Assembly: GCA_963715815.1 (NCBI GenBank)
Contig: OY970278.1
Span: 1,302,001 to 1,366,000, forward strand
DNA: 64,000 nucleotides
Source of the DNA: JAFAMS01 sp963715815
GTDB taxonomy: Bacteria > Vulcanimicrobiota > Vulcanimicrobiia > Vulcanimicrobiales > Vulcanimicrobiaceae
Reading direction: 5' to 3'
The notes below the pieces were generated by a model. The model was not told where the DNA came from and ran no database searches. It saw only the letters and a program-made list of their open reading frames with translations. Numbering within the stretch: position 1 is the first letter of the stretch; every line of letters starts with the position of its first letter. This document shows, piece after piece, positions 7,710 to 16,108 of the stretch. Both the position numbers and the translations under genes were made by a program.

Positions 7710-8339
7710 ATGAGAACATCAACCTCATGGGCTAGTCTGATCACCGCCATCGCACTGGTTTTGTGCAGCATCTCGGCGGTTCGAGCTGACGTCCCCGCAG
7801 GCACCACCATTTTTGCGACGTTGCAGCAAACACTCGACACGCGTAGCGCGAGGATCGGCGACGCCGTCATCATGACGGTCACCGGAGTCATTCCGCCCGA
7901 TTCGCCCGACGCAGCTGCGCTGCAAGGCGCAACGATTCGCGGCCACGTTCAACAAGCATACGCGGCGACACCGACCAAAAAAGCTTACATCGGCATCGCG
8001 TTCGACACGATCACGTTTGGGGATGGGCGCACGTTCCCGTATCCCGCCAAAATCGTCGCGCTGCAAAAGAAGAAGACCGTTAACGGAGTTCAAGCCGCAG
8101 GCGAGATCCTCGCCGGAATGGTCGTCGGCAACATGCTTTTCAAAAGCGTCGGCTCACCAGCCGGTGGTGCGATCGGCGCGATGGGCGGCGTCGTCTACGC
8201 GTCGCAGATGGCTGCGGATTTCAAGATCCCATCCAAGTCGACCGTGAAGATGCAGATGACCGACGTTCTCGCGACGGTTCCGCATCCACAAGCACCGGCA
8301 ATGGCGCCCCCGCCGCCGGCACCAATGTCAACCCACTAA
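7710..8339 (+). CDS. Hypothetical exported protein with glycine-rich hydrophobic segment
   Basis: The 209-residue product has a clear signal peptide (MRTSTSWASLITAIALVLC, with cleavage likely after VRA). The mature part has beta-rich segments, then a glycine-zipper-like hydrophobic stretch near residues 140-165 (AGMVVGNMLFKSVGSPAGGA) and a proline-rich tail. The glycine-zipper may insert into a membrane. No enzyme motif is visible. It lies 20 bases after the MaoC gene and may share its transcript. Confidence 0.75.
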   Translation: MRTSTSWASLITAIALVLCSISAVRADVPAGTTIFATLQQTLDTRSARIGDAVIMTVTGVIPPDSPDAAALQGATIRGHVQQAYAATPTKKAYIGIAFDTITFGDGRTFPYPAKIVALQKKKTVNGVQAAGEILAGMVVGNMLFKSVGSPAGGAIGAMGGVVYASQMAADFKIPSKSTVKMQMTDVLATVPHPQAPAMAPPPPAPMSTH

Positions 8340-8448
8340 CGCCGAAGCACGATTGCCGGGCGCGCGTTCGTTTGTCGCAAGACGGCGATCTCGCGCAAAG
8401 GGCCGCCGCAAAGCACGATCACGCCTTGCCAGCGGGGGCGACCTCGCT
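8340..8448. other. Convergent intergenic stretch, no gene seen
   Basis: This 109-base gap lies between the 3' ends of the exported-protein gene and the aldehyde dehydrogenase gene. It is GC-rich with short complementary pieces, but I see no clear terminator with a T-run and no convincing small gene. Confidence 0.4.
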
Positions 8449-9954
8449 CTAAATCTTGATGCTGAACGGGTCGCCGGCGACCGGTTCGGTTTCGATCCAG
8501 ACCGATTTCGTCTGCGTCCAGTCGTAGATCGCTTCGACGCCGTTTTCACGTCCGATACCGCTGTTTTTGTAGCCGCCGAACGGCATCTGATATGACATCG
8601 CGCGATACGTATTGACCCAGACGGTGCCGGCCTTGATGCCGCGTGCCATGCGAATAGCGCGACCGATATCCGTCGTCCAGACACCTGAGCCAAGTCCGTA
8701 CATCGTGTCGTTGGCGATGCTGAGAGCTTCGGCTTCATCCTTGAATGGAATCAGCGAGAGAATCGGGCCGAAGACTTCCTCGCGCGCGATTCGCATGTCG
8801 TTGTTGACGTCGGCAAAAATCGTCGGTTCGTAATAGAAACCGCGTTGGAGTGCGGCGCCGCTCGGACGCCGTCCGCCGGCGACGAGTTTTGCACCATCGC
8901 TCTTGCCGACCTCGACGTACTGTTGAACCTTCGCGTATTGCGGCTCGTTCGAGATCGGCCCCATCTCGGTCTCCGGAAGAAGCGGATCGCCGATCTTCAC
9001 CGTTTTCGCGCGTGCCATGAGCCGCTGTTGCACTTCGTCGTAGATCTCGCGTTGCACGAGGGCACGCGAGCCCGCAATGCACGTTTGCCCCGCGGCCGCG
9101 AAGATTCCCGAGAGTAAGCCGGAGACGGCCGCATCGAGCGGCGCATCCGCGAAAACGATGTTCGGAGATTTTCCGCCGAGCTCGAGTCCGACCGTTGCGT
9201 AGTGCCCGACCGCTGCTTGCGCGACGCGCGCGCCCGTCGCGGCGCTGCCCGTAAATGCGACGCGCGCAACCATCGGATGCTTGGTGAGCGCATCGCCGGA
9301 AATCGCACCGCTACCGGTAACGACGTTGAAGACGCCCTTCGGGAAGCCCGCGGCTTCGATGCATTTCGCGAATTCGAGTGACGAGACCGATGCATATTCG
9401 CTCGGTTTGAGGACGACGGTGTTTCCGGCCGCAAGTGCAGGCGCCAGGGTAAACGCCAGAATCAGTAACGGCGAATTCCACGGCGTGATGAATCCGACGA
9501 CGCCGAGCGGCTCGCGTATCGTGAAGTTGAAGAGCGTCGGACGTTCCATCGGAATCGTCTCGCCTTCGATCTTGTCGGAGAGGCCGGCGTAGTAGCGGTA
9601 CCAGCCGGGAATCGCGCGCAGTTGCGCGCCCATCTCGCGCAGCAGTTTGCCGTTGTCTTTGACTTCGATCTCGGCAAGCTCAGCCGCGCGTGCTTCGACC
9701 GCATCAGCGAGCTTGTGCAGCAGCCGTCCGCGGGTCGCAGGCGACGTTTTCGCCCACTCGCCTTCGAACGCGCGTTTGGCAGCACGAACGGCCGCATCGA
9801 CGTCTTCGGCGCTCGCATCGACGATCGTCGCCCACGTCTCGCCGTTGGCGGGATTGATGACGGGCAGCGTCTTCGCGCCGCTCGGGCTGCGGTATTCACC
9901 GTCGATGTAGAGACCGTACTCGGTGACCTTTGCGTCGCGAATCTCGACTGCCAT
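8449..9954 (-). CDS. NAD(P)-dependent aldehyde dehydrogenase
   Basis: A 501-residue ALDH-superfamily enzyme with all expected motifs: FITPWNSPLLI, LKPSEYA, FTGSAATG, the catalytic glutamate in LELGGKSPN, the catalytic cysteine in GQTCIAGSR, and EVFGPILSLIPF. It oxidises an aldehyde to an acid. Given the nearby HpaF-, HpaG- and HpaD-like genes, a role as 5-carboxymethyl-2-hydroxymuconate semialdehyde dehydrogenase (HpaE) is a reasonable guess, but the sequence does not define the substrate. It is divergent from the CitE-like lyase, with 82 bases between starts. Confidence 0.92.
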   Translation of the reverse strand: MAVEIRDAKVTEYGLYIDGEYRSPSGAKTLPVINPANGETWATIVDASAEDVDAAVRAAKRAFEGEWAKTSPATRGRLLHKLADAVEARAAELAEIEVKDNGKLLREMGAQLRAIPGWYRYYAGLSDKIEGETIPMERPTLFNFTIREPLGVVGFITPWNSPLLILAFTLAPALAAGNTVVLKPSEYASVSSLEFAKCIEAAGFPKGVFNVVTGSGAISGDALTKHPMVARVAFTGSAATGARVAQAAVGHYATVGLELGGKSPNIVFADAPLDAAVSGLLSGIFAAAGQTCIAGSRALVQREIYDEVQQRLMARAKTVKIGDPLLPETEMGPISNEPQYAKVQQYVEVGKSDGAKLVAGGRRPSGAALQRGFYYEPTIFADVNNDMRIAREEVFGPILSLIPFKDEAEALSIANDTMYGLGSGVWTTDIGRAIRMARGIKAGTVWVNTYRAMSYQMPFGGYKNSGIGRENGVEAIYDWTQTKSVWIETEPVAGDPFSIKI

Positions 9955-10036
9955 GAGCGTGCTCCTATCTGCGGGGCGCCGAGCCTTCGCGAAACCAGGC
10001 GGAGGAATCCCCCGTGGCCTGCCCTATCTCGCGAAC

Positions 10037-10903
10037 ATGAGATCGATGTTGTTCACGCCCGGAAATCACGCACGCCGGATGGAGAAGACGCTGGAAGTCG
10101 ATTGCGACGGCGTCATTCTCGATCTGGAAGATGCGGTTGCGACGGCTGAAAAGCCAGGAGCGCGCGCGACGATCTGCGCCTGGCTCGAGCGGCCGCGCGG
10201 TCGCCGTCTTGCGTACGTGCGCGTGAATGCACTCAGCACGCCCTTTGCGTTCGACGATCTTGCTGCCGTCGTCGTGCCGAACCTCGACGGTCTGATTCTT
10301 CCGAAAGTCGAAACCGCGAGCGACTTACAGATCGCCGATTATATTATCGCTTCGCACGAGCGCGCGCGCGGCATCGAGATCGGAACGATCGATCTGATGC
10401 CGATCATCGAGACCGCCAAGGGCGCGCAAAACATGTTCGAGATCGCGAGCGCCGTCAAACGCGTGAAGCGCATCTGTTTCGGAAGCGGTGACTACACGAA
10501 CGACACAGGGACGGCGTGGACGCTCGACAATCCGCTCACGACGCTGTACCGAGCCCAGCTCGTCAACGTCAGTCGCGCGGCCGGGATCGAGCCGCCGATG
10601 GACACCGTCTGGCCACACCTCGAGGACGAAGCCGGCTTGCTGGCTGAGGCCAAGCAAGGCCGCGCGATGGGCTTCCAAGGGAAGATGTCGATCCACCCCA
10701 AGCAGCTCGAGATCATCAACCGCACCTACTCACCGACCCCGGAAGAGCTCGCATTTGCGCGCAAAGTCAGCGATGCGTTCGATGCGGCTGAGAAGGCCGG
10801 CTCCTCGGCCCTGGTCGTCGACGGCGTCTTCGTCGACTACCCGGTCGTCTATCGCGCCAGGACCTTGCTGCGGAACGCGGAGCAAGCAGCCGCCGCCTCC
10901 TAA
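10037..10903 (+). CDS. CoA ester lyase, HpcH/HpaI aldolase - citrate lyase beta (CitE-like) family
   Basis: The 288-residue protein begins MRSMLFTPGNHARRMEKTL, the typical CitE start, and has the metal and CoA-binding region DGVILDLEDAV, LPKVETA, LMPIIETAKG and GSGDYTNDTG, then GKMSIHPKQLEIIN. Family members cleave or form citramalyl-, malyl- or citryl-CoA, and share a fold with HpaI. The ATG at 10037 is preferred; the frame is open upstream into the divergent ALDH start. A function as C-C lyase for the product of the neighbouring catabolic steps is inference. Confidence 0.88.
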   Translation: MRSMLFTPGNHARRMEKTLEVDCDGVILDLEDAVATAEKPGARATICAWLERPRGRRLAYVRVNALSTPFAFDDLAAVVVPNLDGLILPKVETASDLQIADYIIASHERARGIEIGTIDLMPIIETAKGAQNMFEIASAVKRVKRICFGSGDYTNDTGTAWTLDNPLTTLYRAQLVNVSRAAGIEPPMDTVWPHLEDEAGLLAEAKQGRAMGFQGKMSIHPKQLEIINRTYSPTPEELAFARKVSDAFDAAEKAGSSALVVDGVFVDYPVVYRARTLLRNAEQAAAAS

Positions 10904-10938
10904 TACCCTGGCTCCCGGGGGCCGATTCTCATACTAAG

Positions 10939-11331
10939 GTGCCAATAGGTCCAATCGCCGGCGTCATCCAGATTCCGCCTGCCATGGTGGCAGCCGCGGA
11001 GGCCGCTGCGCAAGAGTCGATGTCGACCGCGTTACAGCAAGCGGTTCTGCAGCAAGACGCGGCTGCAACAGCTGCTACGCGCGGCGGCGGTGGTGGCGGC
11101 GGCAAAGGCGGCCACAATAAAGATGCGCTCGATGCGATCACGCGTCTTGCGGCCAGCATCGACGCAAAGCCGACCGAACGCGTGAAAACGATTGCGGAAC
11201 GGCAAGCCGAGATCGAAAAGATGAAGCGCGAAGCGCAACAGAATCCGCAGCAGCGTGATCTCGCCGACGAACAGCGGAAAGACCAGCAAAAACAAGCGCG
11301 CGAAAAGAATCCGCTTCTAGCGTTTTTCTGA
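10939..11331 (+). CDS. Hypothetical low-complexity protein (Ala/Gln/Gly-rich)
   Basis: Not recognised. The 130-residue product from a GTG start has an alanine- and glutamine-rich N-terminal half, a run of seven glycines near residue 50, a predicted helical middle and a strongly charged KQ-rich region, ending NPLLAFF. There is no signal peptide or membrane segment. It overlaps the 3' end of the convergent psuG by 15 bases. Codon pattern and clean boundaries suggest a real gene, but the function is unknown. Confidence 0.5.
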   Translation: MPIGPIAGVIQIPPAMVAAAEAAAQESMSTALQQAVLQQDAAATAATRGGGGGGGKGGHNKDALDAITRLAASIDAKPTERVKTIAERQAEIEKMKREAQQNPQQRDLADEQRKDQQKQAREKNPLLAFF

Positions 11332-12231
11332 GACGGCGAGCGCTAGGAGCGCTGCCAACCGTGCGTTCGCGCGCAAGAGCGCGATGTTCGTTGCGAGACT
11401 TCGGCCCGATGTCGACGTCGCGATTCGATCTAGCAAGAATGGCGTTAACGCTTTTCCGCTGATTCCGCGCGTCTGCGCTTCTTTCGTTGCGGCTTCGATA
11501 TGAGCGATGATTTCCGCGAACGGAATCTCGTCGGCCTTGGGGACGGGGTTGGCAACAATGATGCCGCTGCCGAGTCCCAGCGCACGTTTCGTGCGAACGA
11601 TGCGCGCAAGATCGTCGACCGATTCGCTTCGCAGCGGTGAGGGAAGCCCACTCGAACGGCTCCAGAACGCGGGAAAATCGTCGCTGCGGTAGGTGATCAG
11701 CGTGACGCCGAGCGTTTCGAGCATCTCGAGCGTCTTGGGGAGATCGAGGATCGCTTTCGCGCCGCTGCATACGACGGTGACCGGCGTTTTCGCAAGTTGC
11801 GTGAGATCGGCCGAAATGTCGTAGCTCGATTCCGCGCCGCGGTGGACGCCACCGATTCCGCCGGTAGCGACGACTTCGACTCCCGCCATTTGCGCGCACA
11901 CGATCGTGGCCGCGACCGTTGTGGCTCCGTCGGCGCCGGTCGCGACGGCATAAGGCAAATCGGCGCTGCTGAGTTTGCGAATTCCGCTACCGTTTGCAAA
12001 ATGCTCGATCTCCGGATCGCGCAGGCCGATGCGAATGCGCCCGGCCAGCACGCCGATCGTCGCGGGCGCTGCGCCGAGTCCTCGCACGATTGCTTCGAGT
12101 CCGCGCGCGGTCTCCAGATTTTCGGGTCGAGGCAATCCGTGACTGATGACGGTCGTCTCGAGCGCAACGACGGCACCTTTTCGTTCGAGGACGGCGCGAA
12201 CTTCAGGATCGATCGAAAGCGCGTCGTTCAC
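11317..12231 (-). CDS. psuG: Pseudouridine-5'-phosphate glycosidase
   Basis: The 304-residue enzyme matches the PsuG/IndA family: VVALETTVISHGLPRPENL, TIGVLAGRIRIGL, the metal and substrate region ATGGIGGVHRGAESSYDISADL, and VANPVPKADEIP. It cleaves pseudouridine 5'-phosphate to uracil and ribose 5-phosphate, recycling pseudouridine from RNA turnover. The GTG at 12231 has a GGGGG Shine-Dalgarno run five bases upstream and gives the normal family length. The partner kinase PsuK is not adjacent. It is divergent from the ketopantoate-reductase-like gene with only 35 bases between starts. Confidence 0.93.
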   Translation of the reverse strand: MNDALSIDPEVRAVLERKGAVVALETTVISHGLPRPENLETARGLEAIVRGLGAAPATIGVLAGRIRIGLRDPEIEHFANGSGIRKLSSADLPYAVATGADGATTVAATIVCAQMAGVEVVATGGIGGVHRGAESSYDISADLTQLAKTPVTVVCSGAKAILDLPKTLEMLETLGVTLITYRSDDFPAFWSRSSGLPSPLRSESVDDLARIVRTKRALGLGSGIIVANPVPKADEIPFAEIIAHIEAATKEAQTRGISGKALTPFLLDRIATSTSGRSLATNIALLRANARLAALLALAVSEKR

Positions 12232-12266
12232 GGGACCCCCTTTGCCGTGCTGCGAAGGCGGCCTGC

Positions 12267-13223
12267 ATGCGGTTTGCGATTCTCGGCGCGGGTGGTATTG
12301 GTGCGTATTTGGGAGCACGGCTTGCGGCGGGTGGAGAAGACGTCGTCCTGGTCGCACGCGGCGATCATCAGCGCGCGATGGCGGCGCGCGGCGTGCAAGT
12401 GCACGACGCCGACGGAACGCGCACGATCAAAGTTCCGGCGCTCGCTCCGAACGAATCGTTCGCGCCGGCCGACGTCGTTGTCATAACCGCAAAAGCGCAC
12501 GACGTTGCAGCCATGCTTCCGCAAATCCGCGCTGCCGGAAAACCAAACGCGCTGATCGTTGCGGCGCAAAACGGAATCCCGTGGTGGTACTTTCAATGTC
12601 ATGGCGGCGAGCTCAACGACACGGTGCTGGAATCAGTCGATCCAGGCGGCGTTCTGGCAAAGGCAATCGATCCCGATCGAGTCGTCGGCTGCGTCATCTA
12701 CTGTCCTATCACGCTAATGGGTCCTGGAATCGTCGAGCATCAAGGCCCAAAGCGTCTCGAGATCGGTCGCCCCGACGGAAAGATCACGCCCGAGCTAAAT
12801 GCGCTCGCGGAAGCATTCGAGCGCGCCGGCTTTTCGGCGCCGCGAAGCGAGAACGTGCGCAAGGAAATTTGGGTCAAGCTGCTCGCCAATGCCCCGCTCA
12901 ATCCGATCGGCGCGCTCGTGCGCAAGACCTCGGGCGAGATCGCTGAGAATCCGGCCGGGAAGCAGCTCGTCCGAGAGATCATGCACGAATGCCTGGCGGT
13001 CGCCGAAGCGACCGGCCTCAAGCTCGATATCAGCGTCGAAGCGCGTCTCGCGCAGATTCCCGGCCAAGTCGGAAGACACAAATCATCGATGCTGCAAGAC
13101 GTCGAACGGGGTAGACGCATCGAAATCGACGGACTCGTTGGCGCAGTGGTCGAGCTTGGCGACCGCCTGGGCGTCGACGTGAAGGCCTTACGTTACGTTT
13201 ATATGCTCGCGCAGTTACTCTAA
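12267..13223 (+). CDS. 2-dehydropantoate 2-reductase family protein
   Basis: A 318-residue protein with the ApbA/PanE layout: GAGGIGAYLGARLA at the N-terminus, VVITAKAHD, the catalytic-lysine region EIWVKLLANAPLNPI, and C-terminal HKSSMLQDVERGRRIEID. The family reduces ketopantoate with NADPH in CoA synthesis, but many paralogs act on other 2-keto acids. It is 12 bases upstream of an HpaF-like gene and likely in the same operon. A catabolic role is therefore as likely as pantothenate synthesis. Confidence 0.85.
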   Translation: MRFAILGAGGIGAYLGARLAAGGEDVVLVARGDHQRAMAARGVQVHDADGTRTIKVPALAPNESFAPADVVVITAKAHDVAAMLPQIRAAGKPNALIVAAQNGIPWWYFQCHGGELNDTVLESVDPGGVLAKAIDPDRVVGCVIYCPITLMGPGIVEHQGPKRLEIGRPDGKITPELNALAEAFERAGFSAPRSENVRKEIWVKLLANAPLNPIGALVRKTSGEIAENPAGKQLVREIMHECLAVAEATGLKLDISVEARLAQIPGQVGRHKSSMLQDVERGRRIEIDGLVGAVVELGDRLGVDVKALRYVYMLAQLL

Positions 13224-13235
13224 AGGGGAAGAACG

Positions 13236-13622
13236 ATGCCGCATATCACGATCGAGTGCTCCAAAAACGTGCGTGACGAGATCGACGTCGACAAGATGCT
13301 TCGCGCCGTTCACGACGCGGCGATTGAAACCGGCGTTTTCCCGCCGGACGGGATCCGCTCGCGCGTCCATATCCTCAAGCACTACCGCGTGGCCGAATCC
13401 GGTGAAAATGGATTCGTGCATGTCGTCCTGCGTATCGGCCCCGGTCGCGATCAGGAAACAAAGCGACGCGTCGTCGACCACGTCTTCGATACACTGACTG
13501 AATTTTTGCAAGAGCTCTACGATTCGAAGCCGCTTGCGATATCGCTCGAGCTGCAAGAGCTCGATGCCGATCTGCGCCGCAACAAGAACAACCTGAAAGT
13601 GGGCCTGGCAGCCGCGCGATGA
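13236..13622 (+). CDS. 5-carboxymethyl-2-hydroxymuconate isomerase family protein (HpaF-like)
   Basis: The 128-residue protein begins MPHITIECSKNV, exposing the proline that serves as general base in the CHMI tautomerase family. It also has RVHILKHYRV and a length typical of CHMI. HpaF isomerises 5-carboxymethyl-2-hydroxymuconate in homoprotocatechuate breakdown. A strong AAGGGGAAGA ribosome-binding site precedes the ATG, and the stop overlaps the next gene (ATGA). With HpaG- and HpaD-like genes close by, the pathway call is reasonable. Confidence 0.85.
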   Translation: MPHITIECSKNVRDEIDVDKMLRAVHDAAIETGVFPPDGIRSRVHILKHYRVAESGENGFVHVVLRIGPGRDQETKRRVVDHVFDTLTEFLQELYDSKPLAISLELQELDADLRRNKNNLKVGLAAAR

Positions 13623-14530
13623 ACCCTCCCGAATGGCTGCGCGGCTCGATGCCGCCGCTGGTAACGCCGTTCGTTGACGGCAAGATCGATACGGACGCTT
13701 ATGCGCGGCTGATCGAGCTGCAGATTACTGGCGGCTCGCACGGCGTCGTCGTGAATGGCACGACCTCCGAGCCCTCGACGCTGACCGTCGACGAACGCAA
13801 TACGCTGATCGACGTCGCAGTGCGCGCCGCGAACAAACGCATTCCTATCGTGGCTGCTACCGGCTCGCAATCGCTCGCCGAAACCGCTGCGCTTACACAG
13901 CATGCGGTGCACGCCGGCGTCGACGCGCTCTTGATCGTGACGCCGTACTATATCCGGCCGCCGCAGCGCGGCCTCATCGAATACTACATGAACGTGACGC
14001 GCGGATTGAGCATCCCATGGATGATCTATCACATTCCTGGCCGCACGGCGGTGAGCGTCGAAGTCGAGACGGTTCGAAAGATCGCGGAGCTGTCGCCCAC
14101 GTTCGTCGGGATGAAGCACGCCTCGACGGATCTGGCGTACGTCTCGGACCTGCTTGCGATCTTACCCGAGCTACGCATCTTCGTCGGCTTGGAAGAGCTC
14201 AGTTTCCCGATGATGGCCCTGGGTGCAGTCGGCTTGATGAATGCCGTCGGAAATCTGAATCCGCGCGTGCTCGCGGAGATGTGCGATGCCGTCTGGAGCG
14301 GTGACCTCGGGCGCGGACGTGAAATGCACGAGCGGCTGCTCGAGATCAATAAGGCGGTGTTCTACGATACGAACCCGATTCCGATCAAGTACATGATGAA
14401 GCGTCTCGGAATTCTCGCGCGCAACGAGCACCGTTTACCGATGGTGCCGGCAACGCCGGAGCTCGAGCGCAAGCTCGACGGCGTACTGGAACGGTCCGGA
14501 CTGCTCGCCCTGGCCACGAAGACGGCGTGA
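13619..14530 (+). CDS. Dihydrodipicolinate synthase-family lyase (catabolic paralog)
   Basis: A 303-residue class I aldolase of the DapA/NanA superfamily: PPLVTPFVDGKID, the substrate loop VVVNGTTSEPSTL, ATGSQSLAETAALTQHA, the Tyr-containing TPYYIRPPQ, YHIPGRTAVSV and the Schiff-base lysine in VGMKHASTD. The window has a separate, better dapA candidate at 45837 within the lysine operon. This one is probably catabolic, cleaving a 2-oxo acid in the aromatic pathway where HpaI would act. It overlaps both neighbours by 4 bases. Confidence 0.88.
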   Translation: MNPPEWLRGSMPPLVTPFVDGKIDTDAYARLIELQITGGSHGVVVNGTTSEPSTLTVDERNTLIDVAVRAANKRIPIVAATGSQSLAETAALTQHAVHAGVDALLIVTPYYIRPPQRGLIEYYMNVTRGLSIPWMIYHIPGRTAVSVEVETVRKIAELSPTFVGMKHASTDLAYVSDLLAILPELRIFVGLEELSFPMMALGAVGLMNAVGNLNPRVLAEMCDAVWSGDLGRGREMHERLLEINKAVFYDTNPIPIKYMMKRLGILARNEHRLPMVPATPELERKLDGVLERSGLLALATKTA

Positions 14531-15225
14531 GGCTCGCGGAGTTCGAGGGACAACGGTTCGCTCCACCGGTCGCTCTGCGCGGCAACATCTTTTGCATCGG
14601 CGTCAATTATGGCGATCGCAACGCGGAGTATAAGGATGGCTCCGACCAACCGAAATTTCCGAGCGTGTTCATGCGCACGCCCGGATCGCTGGTTGGCGAC
14701 GGTGAGAGGATTCTGCGTCCGCCGGAATCGGAGCAGCTCGACTATGAGGGTGAGATCGTCGTCGTGATCGGAAAACGCGGACGGCGTATTCCGCGCGAAT
14801 CCGCGCACGCGCACATCGGCGGCTTGACGTGTGGCAACGAAGGCAGCGTTCGTGACTGGATGCGCCACGGAAAGTTCAATGTCACGCAGGGAAAGAATTT
14901 CGAACGTTCGGGCGCGATCGGCCCGATTCTCGTGACGGCCGATGAGTTCAAAGGCTTCGATGACCTGCACGTTACGACACGCGTCAACGGCGAAGTGCGC
15001 CAAGACGACACGACCGCCAGTTTAATCTTCCCGTTTGACTACTTGATCGCGTACATCTCGACGTTCGCGGAGCTCTGGCCCGGCGACGTCATTTTCACGG
15101 GGACGCCGACCGGAGCCGGCGCGCGTTTCGACCCGCCGCGCTACCTGCGGGCGGGAGACGTGGTCGAAGTCGAAGTAGGCGGTATCGGCGTGCTGCGCAA
15201 CACGGTCGCCGACGAGCAGGCGTAA
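14527..15225 (+). CDS. Fumarylacetoacetate hydrolase-family protein (HpaG-like)
   Basis: The 232-residue protein carries FAH-fold motifs: IFCIGVNYGDRNAEYKD, SVFMRTPGSLVG, LDYEGEIVVVIGKRGR (with metal-binding Asp and Glu residues), GKNFERSGAIGPILVT and VIFTGTPTGAGARF. The family includes the HpaG decarboxylase/isomerase and acylpyruvases. In this cluster it probably acts on the ring-cleavage product of homoprotocatechuate or a related catechol. The GTG start overlaps the previous stop (GTGA). Confidence 0.9.
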   Translation: MRLAEFEGQRFAPPVALRGNIFCIGVNYGDRNAEYKDGSDQPKFPSVFMRTPGSLVGDGERILRPPESEQLDYEGEIVVVIGKRGRRIPRESAHAHIGGLTCGNEGSVRDWMRHGKFNVTQGKNFERSGAIGPILVTADEFKGFDDLHVTTRVNGEVRQDDTTASLIFPFDYLIAYISTFAELWPGDVIFTGTPTGAGARFDPPRYLRAGDVVEVEVGGIGVLRNTVADEQA

Positions 15226-15236
15226 GGAGCAAGCAC

Positions 15237-16103
15237 ATGTCGTACCTCACGAACGTCAACGTCATCCCATCGCACATCCCGGGCGAGGACCTCAAGACGT
15301 TCGGAACGCTGGAATCCTACGAAGAGTACATTCAGAATCAGGCGCGCGACACCGAGCAGCTGCTTCAAAAATATCGCGCCGCAAAAGTGCACGATCCTAA
15401 ACTCTCCAAGGAATACCGCGAAGCGATGCGTCCGATCATGGTGACGACGTGTTGGGGCGAGGCGCAAACGGCAAGCCAAGTCGCGCAGATCATCACCAAG
15501 ACCAATAAGCCGAGCGTCCAGTACTTCTATACGACGCACGCGATCGACGAGACGCGGCACACGCAAATCGAATGGCGGCGCATCGAAGATCTGCAGCTTG
15601 CGGATTCACTCGACGTGCCGTACGAGCAAACGGAGCTCTTCCGGTTCGTGAACGGACTGCCGACATTTCTCGAGATCGTGTACGGCCAGGTCTGTACGCT
15701 CGAAGCGTATTCGGCGCACGTTCTTTTCAATTCGATCATCGAGCTTGCCAAGAACGCGGGCGACCTTGCGACCGCGGTCACGTACGAACACGTCATGCAC
15801 GACGAGGTTCGGCATATTGGCGTCGGCTTGCGGCTCGTACGCGAAGCGATCGAATCGGCACTTGATCCCGAAGAAGCAAAATTCCGCATCCTCGATCTCG
15901 AGGAGAAGCTCTTGCCGATCACGATTCGAAAGCTCGGCCGCGAATCGCAGATTGCGGAATCGCTCTACGAGTACGGTCTGATCAAGAGCAAAGCAAAATT
16001 CGAAGAGGACGGCTGGCGGCAGTTCCTGACGTTCCGCTCTAAAATCGGCGTCTTGCCGCCAATGCGCTTCCAAGGTCCGTTGCCCGAACCCAGCCTCGCG
16101 TAG
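15237..16103 (+). CDS. Ferritin-like diiron protein, putative oxygenase
   Basis: A 288-residue helical protein with two ExxH motifs, AIDETRHTQIEW and MHDEVRHIGVG, plus further glutamates (TCWGEAQTA and CTLEAYSAH). This matches the four-helix ligand set of carboxylate-bridged diiron proteins such as R2-like oxidases and AurF-type oxygenases. It has a good AAGGAG site 8 bases upstream of the ATG and is 5 bases from the extradiol dioxygenase gene. An oxygenase that prepares the aromatic substrate for ring cleavage is the inference; no subfamily was recognised. Confidence 0.78.
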   Translation: MSYLTNVNVIPSHIPGEDLKTFGTLESYEEYIQNQARDTEQLLQKYRAAKVHDPKLSKEYREAMRPIMVTTCWGEAQTASQVAQIITKTNKPSVQYFYTTHAIDETRHTQIEWRRIEDLQLADSLDVPYEQTELFRFVNGLPTFLEIVYGQVCTLEAYSAHVLFNSIIELAKNAGDLATAVTYEHVMHDEVRHIGVGLRLVREAIESALDPEEAKFRILDLEEKLLPITIRKLGRESQIAESLYEYGLIKSKAKFEEDGWRQFLTFRSKIGVLPPMRFQGPLPEPSLA

Positions 16104-16108
16104 ATCGC

